64,000 nucleotides of DNA from Micromonospora sp. NBRC 110009 (lineage in GTDB: Bacteria; Actinomycetota; Actinomycetes; Mycobacteriales; Micromonosporaceae). Location: contig NZ_CP130427.1 in assembly GCF_030518795.1 (NCBI RefSeq), positions 5,890,001 through 5,954,000 on the forward strand, read 5' to 3'. Shown piece by piece: positions 16,470 through 24,516 of this stretch. Made by a program: the position numbers and the translations under genes. The notes beneath the pieces were generated by a model that had not been told where the DNA came from, searched no databases, and worked only from the letters and a program-made list of their open reading frames with translations. Within the stretch, counting starts at the first letter, position 1. Each line of letters starts with the position of its first letter.

Positions 16470-16931
16470 TCAGAACGGGTCCCCGCACACCCGCCACTTG
16501 CCGTCCTCCTGCACCACCGGCAGGCTGCGTTCCTCGCTGGCGCCGCCGTCGCGGGTCAGCCGCACCTTCACCGTCCCGTGCGGGCGACCGCCCCGGGTGG
16601 CCACCGACACGTCCGTGATCTCGTAGCCGCTGACCTGCGGCGGGGTGCGTACCCAACTGCTGAAGCCGAGCTGGCTCCACTTCCCGCGGGCCTCCCGGCA
16701 CAGCTTCCCGTACGCCTGGTCGGTGTCGCCGGCCGCCACCTCCCGGAGGAACGCGTCGGTGGTGTCGCGTACCGGGCCGTTGGACTGCAGCACCACCTGC
16801 AGGTTCCACACCGCGACGCCGGCCACCCCGACCAGGCACAGGCCGATTCCCAGCCCGCCGAACAGCGTGCCGGCGCGCATCGGCCGGCGACGTCGGGCCG
16901 GCCTGGTCCACCCCTGTTCCCTGCCCATCAC
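16470..16931 (-). CDS. membrane-anchored protein of unknown function
   Basis: A 153-residue protein with a basic N-terminus, one transmembrane helix (TLFGGLGIGLCLVGVAGVAVW, about 22-42), then an extracytoplasmic domain of about 105 residues (VRDTTDAFLREVAAGDTDQAYGKLC...GKWRVCGDPF). The domain has an NTF2/DUF4878-like pattern and a potential disulfide between two Cys. The GTG at 16931 or ATG at 16928 may start translation; both overlap the stop of the upstream EamA gene (GTGATG), so the pair is coupled. Confidence 0.7.
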   Translation of the reverse strand: MMGREQGWTRPARRRRPMRAGTLFGGLGIGLCLVGVAGVAVWNLQVVLQSNGPVRDTTDAFLREVAAGDTDQAYGKLCREARGKWSQLGFSSWVRTPPQVSGYEITDVSVATRGGRPHGTVKVRLTRDGGASEERSLPVVQEDGKWRVCGDPF

Positions 16932-17944
16932 CTCCGACCGTAGAGACGCCGACGGGCGCGCGCAGGAACTTGTGCCCCCGGCGCCCCGTCACCGACGCCT
17001 CCGGGTGAACCAGTGAGCACGGCCAGGCCCACGGTGAGCACGGCCAGCCCGCCGCACCAGGAAACCGCCGGCAGGTGCTCGCCCACGACCACGACGCCCA
17101 GCACCGCCGCGACCGCGGGTTCCGCCAGCGTCAGGGTCGTGGCCGCCTGGGCGGCGGTGTGCCGCAGGCCGTACCCGAAGAGCCGGTACGCGAGGAACGT
17201 GGTGACCACGGCGAGGTGTGCGGCCACTGCCGCGCCCCGAAGGGTGAGCAGCCAGTGCGGGCCACCGCCCAGCAGGACGGGCAGGACCAGCAGTGCCGCC
17301 GCGCCGAACATCGCCCCCATGACCACGCCGGAGGGGTGTCCGCGGGCGATGAGCTTCCCACCGACGAGTGAATAGCCGGCGTAGGACAGACCGGCCAGGG
17401 CGGCCAGTGCCACGCCGGTGACGTCCACGGGTGCGGCGCCACCGGCGAACTCGGGGCCGAGGACCAGGACGGCGCAGCCGATGACCGCCGTCATGGTGGC
17501 GCAGGCCCAGCCGAGGGTCGGCCGGGCCTGCCGGGTGAGCCAGGCCAGCAGGCCGGCGAAGACCGGTGCGCTGCCCAGCGCGATCACGGTGGCCACCGCC
17601 ACACCGCAGCGCGCCACGGCCGGGTAGAAGCTGAGCGGATAGCCGGCCACCGCGACCGCGCCGAGGACGAGCAGCCATCGCTCGTCGCGGCTGCACCTCT
17701 TCGGGAGCGAGCGGGCGCCCCGGGTGGAGACGAACAGCAGCAGGCCGCCGAGGGTCAGGCCGGCGGCGCCGGTGCCGGCCGCCGGCGCCCCGGGCGGGGC
17801 ACGGGAGCTGGCGGTGCCGGTGGTGCCCCACAGCACCGCGGCGGCCAGGATGGGAACCGGCCCGTTGAGGAGGCCGGTGTGGGGGGTCCGGGGGCCGGCG
17901 GCAATTGAAGGGGCGAGGGCCGCCAGAGGGGTGTGGTTCGGCAC
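16928..17944 (-). CDS. EamA/DMT-superfamily permease (RhaT/YdcZ-like exporter)
   Basis: A 338-residue protein with ten predicted helices in two EamA repeats. The first starts VPILAAAVLWGTTGTASSRAP and the second GVALAALAGLSYAGYSLVGGKL. Each ends in the family PAP/EP pattern (GSAPVFAGLLAWL and LAEPAVAAVLGVVVVGEHL). These proteins export metabolites or amino acids. The start is inferred at GTG 17944 with GGAAG upstream. A leader-like short ORF and a long hairpin lie in the 250 bp before it. It is coupled to the small anchored protein downstream. Confidence 0.87.
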   Translation of the reverse strand: MPNHTPLAALAPSIAAGPRTPHTGLLNGPVPILAAAVLWGTTGTASSRAPPGAPAAGTGAAGLTLGGLLLFVSTRGARSLPKRCSRDERWLLVLGAVAVAGYPLSFYPAVARCGVAVATVIALGSAPVFAGLLAWLTRQARPTLGWACATMTAVIGCAVLVLGPEFAGGAAPVDVTGVALAALAGLSYAGYSLVGGKLIARGHPSGVVMGAMFGAAALLVLPVLLGGGPHWLLTLRGAAVAAHLAVVTTFLAYRLFGYGLRHTAAQAATTLTLAEPAVAAVLGVVVVGEHLPAVSWCGGLAVLTVGLAVLTGSPGGVGDGAPGAQVPARARRRLYGRR

Positions 17945-18007
17945 AGTCGTGAACTTCCGTCGTCGAATACCGTCCGGGGAGCTGGCTTCGAAGCGGGCGC
18001 ACGACAC

Positions 18008-18037
18008 CGGTTGACCGGCTGTCTTGCCGGTCAACCG
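18008..18037. promoter_or_regulatory. 12-bp perfect inverted repeat upstream of the EamA gene
   Basis: CGGTTGACCGGC (18008-18019) pairs perfectly with 18026-18037 across a 6-nt loop. In the minus-strand transcript it lies between the leader-like short ORF and the exporter start, 64 bp before the gene. It has no T-tract, so it could be an operator or an RNA hairpin that controls read-through. Confidence 0.55.
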
Positions 18038-18071
18038 AGAAGGCGGGTCAAGCCGTCGGCGGGTGCGCCCG

Positions 18072-18116
18072 GTCAGGCGCCCAGCGGCGGCAGCACGACG
18101 TGCCAGTAGGTGTTCA
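18072..18116 (-). CDS. candidate leader peptide (14 aa)
   Basis: A GTG-initiated 14-codon frame reading MNTYWHVVLPPLGA. A TAGCAT -10-like hexamer ends about 6 bp before the GTG, so it could be a leaderless short ORF at the 5' end of the EamA transcript. It contains adjacent Tyr and Trp codons, which could sense aromatic aminoacyl-tRNA. It may instead be the end of a decayed gene. Confidence 0.35.
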
Positions 18117-18198
18117 CGCGGGGATGCTATCGGGATCTTCGAAACCGGCCGGACGTACCTGCCAGAAGATGTCAGGTTCGGTTGCCAGGATGGGTGGC

Positions 18199-18570
18199 AT
18201 GACAATGCACGCCGACCTTGCGATGGTCAACCTCGACAGCTCCGACCCCGTCGCCCACGCCGGGTTCTACTCCCGGGTCCTCGGCTGGGAGGTCACCCAC
18301 AGCCAGGCCGAATACGCGATGATCAGCAAGGAGGGGGTCTCGATCGGCTTCGGCCTGGTGCCCGGGTACGCGCCGCCGGCCTGGCCGGACGAGACCGCCG
18401 GCAAGCGTTACCACCTCGACCTGTACGTCGACGACGTGACCGTCGCCGAGAAGGAGTTCCTGGCGTCCGGCGCGTCGAAGCCGGAGTTCCAGCCGGGCGG
18501 GGAGCGGTGGACGGTGCTGGTCGACCCGATCGGCCAGCCGTTCTGCGTCTGCCCACGCCCGCAGGGCTGA
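18199..18570 (+). CDS. VOC-family (glyoxalase/bleomycin-resistance-like) protein
   Basis: A 123-residue protein with the paired beta-alpha-beta-beta-beta modules of the vicinal oxygen chelate fold. ADLAMVNLDSSDPVAHAGFYSRVLGWEV is the first module. KRYHLDLYVDDVTVAEKEFLASGA with a metal-ligand-type His and PGGERWTVLVDPIGQPFCVCPRP form the second. Members include glyoxalases, dioxygenases and antibiotic-binding proteins; the role here cannot be told. The ATG at 18199 is chosen from GGGTGG before it; starts at 18190 and 18205 are possible. Confidence 0.85.
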   Translation: MTMHADLAMVNLDSSDPVAHAGFYSRVLGWEVTHSQAEYAMISKEGVSIGFGLVPGYAPPAWPDETAGKRYHLDLYVDDVTVAEKEFLASGASKPEFQPGGERWTVLVDPIGQPFCVCPRPQG

Positions 18571-18578
18571 CCGAGGGC

Positions 18579-18612
18579 CGGCTCGCCGGGCGGACCCTCG
18601 CCCGGCGAGCCG
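18579..18612. terminator. bidirectional terminator hairpin
   Basis: A perfect 13-bp stem (18579-18591 with 18600-18612) and 8-nt loop lie between the convergent VOC and haloperoxidase genes. Confidence 0.8.
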
Positions 18613-18639
18613 TTCGGCACCGACGTCATGCCCGGCGCG

Positions 18640-19926
18640 TCATCGCCGGGGGCGGAAAAAGTTATTGATCATGTAAGCGGTGACCTTCGCTCCGATCTTC
18701 GCGCCCTCGACGTCGGCGGTGCGGGTGTGGATGCCGCCCCAGATGCGGGCCTCGATGACCTCGGCGATGGCCTGCGAGAAATGACCGAAGTACCGGGTGG
18801 TGCCCGAGGCTTCGCTGTATGCGTGGAACGGGATGTCGTCCCGGCCGAAGAAGTGCCGCAGCGCCAACATGCTCGCCGCGGTGAAGCACGTGTGCCCGGA
18901 CGTGAAGTCGGGGTGCGGCGGCGTGACGAGCAGCGGCATCCAGTCGGGATCGGCGTCGGTGGCCGCGTTGCCGTCGGTGTCGGCCAGGTGGACCGCGGTG
19001 ACGGGCCGCCAGAACATCCAGGCGGCCTTCTCGTTGTAGCAGGCGGTCGTGGCGTCGGCCTCGGCGAGGTCGACCATCGCGAACATCCGCGCCGTCTGCA
19101 GCGTGGTCAGCCGCTGCCTCGTGGCGAGCTGGCGCTTGATCTCCCATTCGCCCAGGTGCCGGTCGTGCCACCAGATCGCGGCCTGCGTCTGGTCGGCGGT
19201 CCGGATCGGACTGTTGACCGCGCCGATCGTCTTGACCTCGTTGAAGTCCCGGGCGTATTGCGCGCTGGTGAGCGCGGGCGGGCCGGACGAGCGGAACATC
19301 GACGCGCTGGGGAGGAGGAACGGCTTGAGACCCGCCACCCATGCCCCGTCGTTGGCGTTGGTCGGCGGGGTGGGCCGCCACTGGCCGGGCTCGGTGCCGA
19401 CGGGCCATGCCGCGTTGCCGAATGCCCCGTCGTTCCTCCGGGCGCTGATCATCGCGGCGGCGGTCTGGCTGCCCATGGAGATCCCGCCCTGCTTCGCGCG
19501 GCCGTCGGGGATGGCGGCCAGCCACTCGTCGTACTGCGCCTGCAGCCGCGCCTGCTGCGCCGGGAACAGGGAGCTGAGCACCTGGAAGGCCGCAGTCCCG
19601 ACCGCCGCGTTCACCGACTCACGGCCGTCGCTGCGCGGTGCGATGAGGTATGGCTGGTAGGGGCGCCCGGCGATGGCGTTGACCGCGTCGTAGACGGCCC
19701 CGTGCACCATCGCGAAGCTGCGCGCCTGGACCTGCGGCTGTTGGCCCGCCACGTCCCAGATCGCGGTCTGGGCGTTACGTTCCCAGACGATGACGGCGTT
19801 GCTGGACGTGCTCGGGTCGGCGGCGTGAGCGGCGGAGGTGACGAGCGCGGCCGGCGACCCGGCGGCGAGGATACCGGCGACGACGACGGCCACGACTTTT
19901 CGGCGGGTGGGAACCTGACGTTTCAT
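18640..19926 (-). CDS. secreted vanadium-dependent haloperoxidase (PAP2 superfamily)
   Basis: A 428-residue protein. A signal peptide (basic MKRQVPTRRK, then VVAVVVAGILAAGSPAALV, cleavage near AHA-A) implies export. The vanadate/phosphatase site is visible: Lys and Arg in KAAWMFWRPVTAV, SGHTCF with the acid-base His, and Arg/His in ARIWGGIHTRTADVEGAKIGAKV. Family enzymes oxidise halides with peroxide or act as acid phosphatases; which applies is not decided by sequence alone. The ATG at 19926 has GGGGG upstream. It converges with the VOC gene. Confidence 0.88.
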   Translation of the reverse strand: MKRQVPTRRKVVAVVVAGILAAGSPAALVTSAAHAADPSTSSNAVIVWERNAQTAIWDVAGQQPQVQARSFAMVHGAVYDAVNAIAGRPYQPYLIAPRSDGRESVNAAVGTAAFQVLSSLFPAQQARLQAQYDEWLAAIPDGRAKQGGISMGSQTAAAMISARRNDGAFGNAAWPVGTEPGQWRPTPPTNANDGAWVAGLKPFLLPSASMFRSSGPPALTSAQYARDFNEVKTIGAVNSPIRTADQTQAAIWWHDRHLGEWEIKRQLATRQRLTTLQTARMFAMVDLAEADATTACYNEKAAWMFWRPVTAVHLADTDGNAATDADPDWMPLLVTPPHPDFTSGHTCFTAASMLALRHFFGRDDIPFHAYSEASGTTRYFGHFSQAIAEVIEARIWGGIHTRTADVEGAKIGAKVTAYMINNFFRPRR

Positions 19927-20131
19927 GACTGCGCCCCCTGGCTGGCATTTCCGGGCAGCCGAGTGCCCATTGACGTGAGTTGCTGCCAGGAGGCAAGCTA
20001 CCGCGCCGGCCATGGCGTCCATAGTGGCCAAAGCGGTGAAGAACTTTGTTGTCCCGCAACGGTTTTGGACAAGACCGACGTCGGCGACGACACTTCCGGA
20101 ACTCGCCGCCCTCGATGATCGGCGGCAGGGG

Positions 20132-21121
20132 TCAGCCGCGGCGGCGGGCTCGGGCGGCCCAGATGGCGTACGCCGGGTCGCGGTCGAGGTTGTGCCGGTC
20201 CCGGTCGTAGCGGCGGGTGGTACGCGGGTCGGCGTGCCCCATCGCGTCCTGCACGTCCTCCAGCGGCACCCCCTCGGCCCGGGCCGTGGTGGCGAACGCG
20301 TGCCGCAGCGAGTGCGGAGAGAGTTTCTCCCAGGCCGGGATGCCGGCGGCCTGGGCGAGCCGGCGGACCAGCCGGAACACGGAGTGCCGGTCCAGCCGGG
20401 CGCCGGTGGCGGTGACCAGCAGCGGGCCGGTCAGCTCCGGCACGGTCACCCCCTGCGCGGCGCCCCGCGCCGCCAGGTAGGCGTCCACCGCGTACGCGGT
20501 GCCGGGGGTGAGGGCGCGGCGGCGCACCTTGCCGCCCTTGCCGACGAACCGCACGCTGCGGTGCCCGCGTTCCGTGCCGAGGTCGGTCAGGTCCAGGGAG
20601 ATCAGCTCGCCGACCCGCAGCCCCAGGTCGGCCAGGAGCGCGATGGTGGCCCGGTTGCGGGCGGCGGTCGGGCCGGTGTCCGCGTCGGCCGCCGCGAGCA
20701 GCGCGTCCACCTCCTCCGGGGTCAGCCCGACGGTGGCGGAGTGGTCCCGGTCCACCCGGGGCCGGTCCGCGGCGGCGACCGGGTTGGCCTCGATCGCACG
20801 CAGCTTCACCAGGAAGTCGTACCAGCTCGACAGGGCAGACAGCCGGCGGGCCACGGTCGCCGGGGTGAGCGGCCGACCGCTCCGCGCGCCCAGGGTCGAC
20901 TCCAACTCTCGGCCGTAGGCGTTGACGTCGAGGAAGCTGACCCGCAGCGGGTCCACGCCCCGGCCCGCGCACCACGTCAGCCAGCCGGTGACGTCCCGCC
21001 GGTAGGCGTCGCGGGTGTGCTCGGACAGCCGCCGGTTGCGCAGCCACGCCTCGGTGAAGTCGGCCGGTCCGGCGGGCAGGGCGGGACGGGCCGACCCGCG
21101 GAGGACCTCGGGACGCAGCAC
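20132..21121 (-). CDS. tyrosine recombinase / integrase (XerC/D-like)
   Basis: A 329-residue site-specific recombinase with the full catalytic set: Arg169 (LGLRVGEL), Lys195 (GKGGK), His270 and Arg273 (SPHSLRHAF), His296 (MGHADPRTT) and Tyr305 (RRYDRD). The N-terminal SAM-like core-binding domain is at about 20-115. It starts at GTG 21121 with a weak GAGAG site. It stands alone: no excisionase, phage genes, tRNA or att-like repeat lies beside it. It may be a relic of a mobile element or a housekeeping-type accessory recombinase. Confidence 0.88.
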   Translation of the reverse strand: MLRPEVLRGSARPALPAGPADFTEAWLRNRRLSEHTRDAYRRDVTGWLTWCAGRGVDPLRVSFLDVNAYGRELESTLGARSGRPLTPATVARRLSALSSWYDFLVKLRAIEANPVAAADRPRVDRDHSATVGLTPEEVDALLAAADADTGPTAARNRATIALLADLGLRVGELISLDLTDLGTERGHRSVRFVGKGGKVRRRALTPGTAYAVDAYLAARGAAQGVTVPELTGPLLVTATGARLDRHSVFRLVRRLAQAAGIPAWEKLSPHSLRHAFATTARAEGVPLEDVQDAMGHADPRTTRRYDRDRHNLDRDPAYAIWAARARRRG

Positions 21122-21250
21122 GTGAGAAAGGCTCTCAGCCGGCGGGGTGAATCGCGACGAGGCGCGCCCGACGGAAACCTGACCAAGCTCACACCGCTGC
21201 GCCGACAGGCCCGGCTGCCACCGCTGTTCCGCCCGCGCTACCGTCGGCCA

Positions 21251-22270
21251 GTGCGCGCCAGTCGCCTGGTTTCCCTGCTGCTGCTCCTGCAGACCCGGGG
21301 GCGGATGACCGCCCCGGAGCTCGCCGAGGCACTGGAGGTCTCCGTCCGGACCGTCTACCGGGACGTCGAGTCGCTCAGCGCCGCCGGCGTCCCGGTGTAC
21401 GCCGACCGCGGCCCGGCCGGCGGATACCAGCTGCTGGAGGGCTACCGGACCCGACTGACCGGGCTGACCGCCCCGGAGGCCGAGGCGTTGTTCCTGGCCG
21501 GCATGCCCGGGCCCGCCGCCGAGCTGGGCCTCGGGCCGGTGGTGGCCGCGGCCGAGCTGAAGCTGCTCGCCGCGCTCCCCGACGAGCTGGCCGACCGGGG
21601 CGGCCGGATGCGGCAGCGGTTCCACCTGGACGCGCCCGGCTGGTTCCGGCACTCCGAGCCCACCCCGCACCTGACGGCGCTGGCGCGGGCGGTGTGGGAG
21701 GACCGGCTGGTGGAGATGCGCTACCGGCGCTGGCGGGCCCCCCGGGAGGTGACCCGGGTGGTGGCCCCGCTCGGGGTGGTGCTCAAGGCGGGTCGCTGGT
21801 ATCTGGTGGCCCGCTGCGACGAGCAGCTCCGCACCTACCGGGTCGGCGCGGTGCTCGACCTGGTGGTCCGCGACGAGCGGTACGCCCGGCCCGCCGACTT
21901 CGACCTGGCCGGCTACTGGCGGGAGTGGACGCAACGGTACGAGCGGGACGTCTACCGCGCCCACGCCCGGGTCCGGATGACGGTCGCCGCGCTGGAGTTC
22001 ATGCCGTACGTCTTTCCGCCCGAGATGAGCCGGGCGGCCCGGGCGGCGGCCGGCGAGCCGGACGAGGACGGCTGGCTGGAGACGACCGTGCCCATCGAGT
22101 CGGTGAAGCACGGCCACACCGAGCTGCTCAAGCTCGGCGCCGAGGTGGAGGTGCTGGAGCCGGCCGAGCTGCGCGATCGCCTCACCGCCACCGCTCACGC
22201 GCTGGCCCGGCTCTACCCGGCGAGCCCGGACAAGGCGGTGGGGGCGTCCGTGTTGGACGCCCCCACCTGA
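21251..22270 (+). CDS. WYL-domain transcriptional regulator (YafY/PafBC type)
   Basis: A 339-residue protein. The N-terminal DeoR-type winged helix (SRLVSLLLLLQTRGRMTAPELAEALEVSVRTVYRDVESLSAAGVPVYADRGPAGGYQLLEG) is followed by the WYL ligand domain (about 140-235: VVAPLGVVLKAGRWYLVARCDEQLRTYRVGAVLDL) and the WCX extension. WYL domains bind nucleic acids or small ligands and often control DNA-damage or defence genes. GTG 21251 lies 6 bp after TACCGT, so the mRNA is probably leaderless. It is divergent from the integrase across 129 bp. Its targets are unknown. Confidence 0.9.
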   Translation: MRASRLVSLLLLLQTRGRMTAPELAEALEVSVRTVYRDVESLSAAGVPVYADRGPAGGYQLLEGYRTRLTGLTAPEAEALFLAGMPGPAAELGLGPVVAAAELKLLAALPDELADRGGRMRQRFHLDAPGWFRHSEPTPHLTALARAVWEDRLVEMRYRRWRAPREVTRVVAPLGVVLKAGRWYLVARCDEQLRTYRVGAVLDLVVRDERYARPADFDLAGYWREWTQRYERDVYRAHARVRMTVAALEFMPYVFPPEMSRAARAAAGEPDEDGWLETTVPIESVKHGHTELLKLGAEVEVLEPAELRDRLTATAHALARLYPASPDKAVGASVLDAPT

Positions 22271-22273
22271 GCG

Positions 22274-22699
22274 TCAGGCGCTGATCTCCTTGCGGCCGTT
22301 GCCGGACGCGGTGACGGTGATCCGGCGCGGCTTGGCGCGCTCCGCGATCGGGATCCGCAGGGTCAGTACCCCGTTCTCGTAGCCGGCCTCCAGCTTGTCG
22401 GTGTCGAGGGTGTCGCCGAGGAAGAGCTGCCGGGTGAAGGTGCCGCTCGGCCGCTCGGCCGCGATGAGTTCGACGTTGTCCCCGGTGGGCCGGCGCCGCT
22501 CGGCGCGGACCGTCAGCACATTGCGCTCGACCGTGCAGTCGATGCTGTCCGGGTCGACGCCGGGCAGGTCGAAGGCGGCGTAGAACCAGTCGCCGTCGCG
22601 GTAGGCGTCGAGGTGCATGACCGCCGGCCGGGCGGTGGTGCCGAAGAACTGCTCGGCGAGCCGGTCGATCTCGCGGAACGGGTCGGTACGCATCAACAT
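22274..22699 (-). CDS. Hsp20/alpha-crystallin small heat-shock protein
   Basis: A 141-residue chaperone. MLMRTDPFREIDRLAEQFFG is the typical actinobacterial N-terminus. The alpha-crystallin domain spans about 35-130 (AFDLPGVDPDSIDCTVERNVLTVRAERR...YENGVLTLRIPIAERAKPRRITV) with the GVLTL motif and an I-P-I anchor. It holds unfolded proteins for refolding by DnaK. GAGGAGG is placed 7 nt before the ATG. A HAIR element 40 bp upstream indicates HspR repression, as for Acr2 of Mycobacterium tuberculosis. Confidence 0.95.
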   Translation of the reverse strand: MLMRTDPFREIDRLAEQFFGTTARPAVMHLDAYRDGDWFYAAFDLPGVDPDSIDCTVERNVLTVRAERRRPTGDNVELIAAERPSGTFTRQLFLGDTLDTDKLEAGYENGVLTLRIPIAERAKPRRITVTASGNGRKEISA

Positions 22700-22738
22700 G
22701 GCTGTGCCTCCTCGGTTCTCCTGGACCCAGGGTGTCAG

Positions 22739-22759
22739 GTTGAGTCTGGTTGACTCAAC
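22739..22759. promoter_or_regulatory. HAIR operator (HspR-binding site)
   Basis: GTTGAGT-N7-ACTCAAC, a perfect 7-bp inverted repeat matching the HspR-associated inverted repeat CTTGAGT-N7-ACTCAAG except for the outer base pair. It lies 40 bp upstream of the hsp20 ATG. hspR itself is not in the window. Confidence 0.88.
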
Positions 22760-22775
22760 TCCTCGACTTCTTGTT

Positions 22776-23285
22776 TTAGCGCGGGGCGGCCGTGCCGTCA
22801 ACTCGGGCTGGCAGGAGCTTCTCGAACCAGTGCTGGGCGTACCTGTCGTCGTTGTAGGCGGGGATCTCGGCGTACCCGTGACGGGCGTACAGGGCGCGGG
22901 CCTCGACCAGGTCGGTGCGGGTGTCGAGCCGGATCCGGTCCGCCCCCGCCGCCCCGGCGTGCGCTTCGACGGCGGCGAGCAGCGCCGCCCCGCCGCCGGC
23001 GCCGCGGTGCGCGGGGCGGAGGTAGACCCGGGTGAGCTCCGCCCAGCGCGGACGCCACCGCAGCCCGGCGCAGCCGGCCAGGTTCCCGTCGTGGTGGGCC
23101 AGCAGGAGCAGACCGGTGGGCGCCACCAGGTCGTGGCTGGGTGACTCGGCGAGGGCGGCGTCCACCTCGTCGGGCCGTTCCGGCCGGCGGTGCCAGCGGC
23201 GGACCATCTCCGCCAGGTACTCGCGCAGCAGGGTGGCCGCCTCCGGGGCGGCGGGATGGGCGGGGTGGGTCGTCCAGCTGCTCAC
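22776..23285 (-). CDS. GNAT-family N-acetyltransferase
   Basis: A 169-residue GNAT protein. GLLLLAHHDGNLAGCAGLRWRPRWAELTRVYLRPAHRGAGGGAALLAAVEAHAGAAGADRIRLDTR is the core with the acetyl-CoA loop RGAGGG. ALYARHGYAEIPAYNDDRYAQHWFEK is the C-terminal signature often seen in PhnO/MarR-associated acetyltransferases. It starts at GTG 23285. The substrate is unknown. It ends 17 bp before the HAIR element of hsp20, so read-through into hsp20 is possible. Confidence 0.87.
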   Translation of the reverse strand: MSSWTTHPAHPAAPEAATLLREYLAEMVRRWHRRPERPDEVDAALAESPSHDLVAPTGLLLLAHHDGNLAGCAGLRWRPRWAELTRVYLRPAHRGAGGGAALLAAVEAHAGAAGADRIRLDTRTDLVEARALYARHGYAEIPAYNDDRYAQHWFEKLLPARVDGTAAPR

Positions 23286-23323
23286 CGCCCGATCCTCACC
23301 GGACGGTCAACGGCTTTTCCCGG

Positions 23324-23845
23324 TCAGGGCCGCCAGTAGACGCCGTGGTCGCGGGCGAGCAGCCGGTCGTCGACCAGGTAGCGGCGCAGCGTGACGTGGT
23401 CGGCGCCGCCACCGTCGCACCAGGCCCGCAGCGCGTCGTCGACGGCCCGTTCCGGATACCGCACGCCCGGCTCGAAGGAGCGCTCGGTGATGTGTTCGAG
23501 CAGTATCCGGCGGCGTCCGCGCTGGGCGGGCAGCCGGGTCAGCACGCCGTCGCGCAGGAAGGTGCGCAGGATCGCCTCTTGGGGGCTCGCCGCCGGTGCC
23601 GCCGCCGGCCGGCCGCCCGCCCGGACCTGCTCCCGCAGCCACTGGCCGTCGACCCGCAGCCCGGTGCCGTCGTCGGCCACCACGCCGACGTCGACCAGCC
23701 GGCGCACGGCGGTGGCGACGTCGCGCGTGGGCAGGCCGGTGCGTGCCGCGACGGCGGGGAGGTCCGCGTCCCCGAGCACGATCGCGGCGAACACGACACG
23801 GCGGCGGTCGTCGGCGAGCGCACCCGCCAGGGCCTGTGAACTCAT
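23324..23845 (-). CDS. DUF2087 protein with N-terminal winged helix
   Basis: A 173-residue protein. Residues 1-65 form a winged helix (DDRRRVVFAAIVLGDADLPAVAARTGLPTRDVATAVRRLVDVGVV). The C-terminus is a DUF2087 domain (AILRTFLRDGVLTRLPAQRGRRRILLEHITERSFEPGVRYPERAVDDALRAWCDGGGADHVTLRRYLVDDRLLARDHGVYWR), probably nucleic-acid binding. It is likely a transcription factor; targets are unknown. Confidence 0.85.
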   Translation of the reverse strand: MSSQALAGALADDRRRVVFAAIVLGDADLPAVAARTGLPTRDVATAVRRLVDVGVVADDGTGLRVDGQWLREQVRAGGRPAAAPAASPQEAILRTFLRDGVLTRLPAQRGRRRILLEHITERSFEPGVRYPERAVDDALRAWCDGGGADHVTLRRYLVDDRLLARDHGVYWRP

Positions 23846-23910
23846 GCGGCGCAGCCTGTCAGCCCCGCCCGCCGAGGGCCAGGCGTTTTCCGCCCGGGCG
23901 GCGCTCGACG

Positions 23911-24477
23911 TCAGGCAGGGGCGGGCACCGCGAAGTCGACCTCCGCGGTGTCGACCGTGCCGCCGGTGCGGCCGGGAGCGGTGTGGTCGCGCCAGTAGAG
24001 GTTGGTGTGGGCGATCACCTGGTCGGGCGGGGGGGCGCCGTAGGCGCTGAGGTCCTCGGTGGTGTGCGCGTCGGCGACCAGCGTCGCGTCGTAGCCCCGG
24101 GTGATCGCGCCGTGCAGGGTCGAGCGGATGCACGCGTCGGTCTGGGCGCCGGTGACGACGAGCCGGCCGATGCCGGCCGCGGCGAGGACCGGCTCCAGGT
24201 CGGTCTCCTCGAACGAGTCGCCGTACGCCTTGTGCACCAGCGGCTCGGCCTCGCGGCGCACCAGCTCGGACACGTACTGCCAGGGCTCGCTGCCGGTGGG
24301 CAGCTCGTCGCTGTGGTGCTGGACCCAGACGACCGCGACGCCGGCGTCGCGCGCCCGGTCGACCAGGGTGGCGATGTTGGCCACCACCCGGTCCCGGTCG
24401 TGGGCCTGGGCCACCACCCCGTTCTGGACGTCGATGACGAGCAGGGCCGTGTGTGGTCGGTCGGCAAGCGTGGTCAT
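23911..24477 (-). CDS. isochorismatase-family cysteine hydrolase
   Basis: A 188-residue hydrolase with the Asp-Lys-Cys triad of the family: Asp16 (LLVIDVQNG), Lys83 (VHKAYGDSF) and Cys116 (TGAQTDACIRST). The cis-peptide segment is VVTGAQTD. Members include nicotinamidases and other amide hydrolases. The substrate is not evident. The start is ATG 24477. It is separated from the MarR gene by 39 bp and may belong to the same transcript. Confidence 0.88.
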   Translation of the reverse strand: MTTLADRPHTALLVIDVQNGVVAQAHDRDRVVANIATLVDRARDAGVAVVWVQHHSDELPTGSEPWQYVSELVRREAEPLVHKAYGDSFEETDLEPVLAAAGIGRLVVTGAQTDACIRSTLHGAITRGYDATLVADAHTTEDLSAYGAPPPDQVIAHTNLYWRDHTAPGRTGGTVDTAEVDFAVPAPA

Positions 24478-24516
24478 GGCGCCTCCCCGAGCGTGCGGCT
24501 GCGGTCTGCGTCGACC

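Noticed and set aside
20000..21300. Integrated element boundaries around the tyrosine recombinase
   Set aside because: No tRNA gene, direct repeat pair or mobile-element gene was found within several kb.
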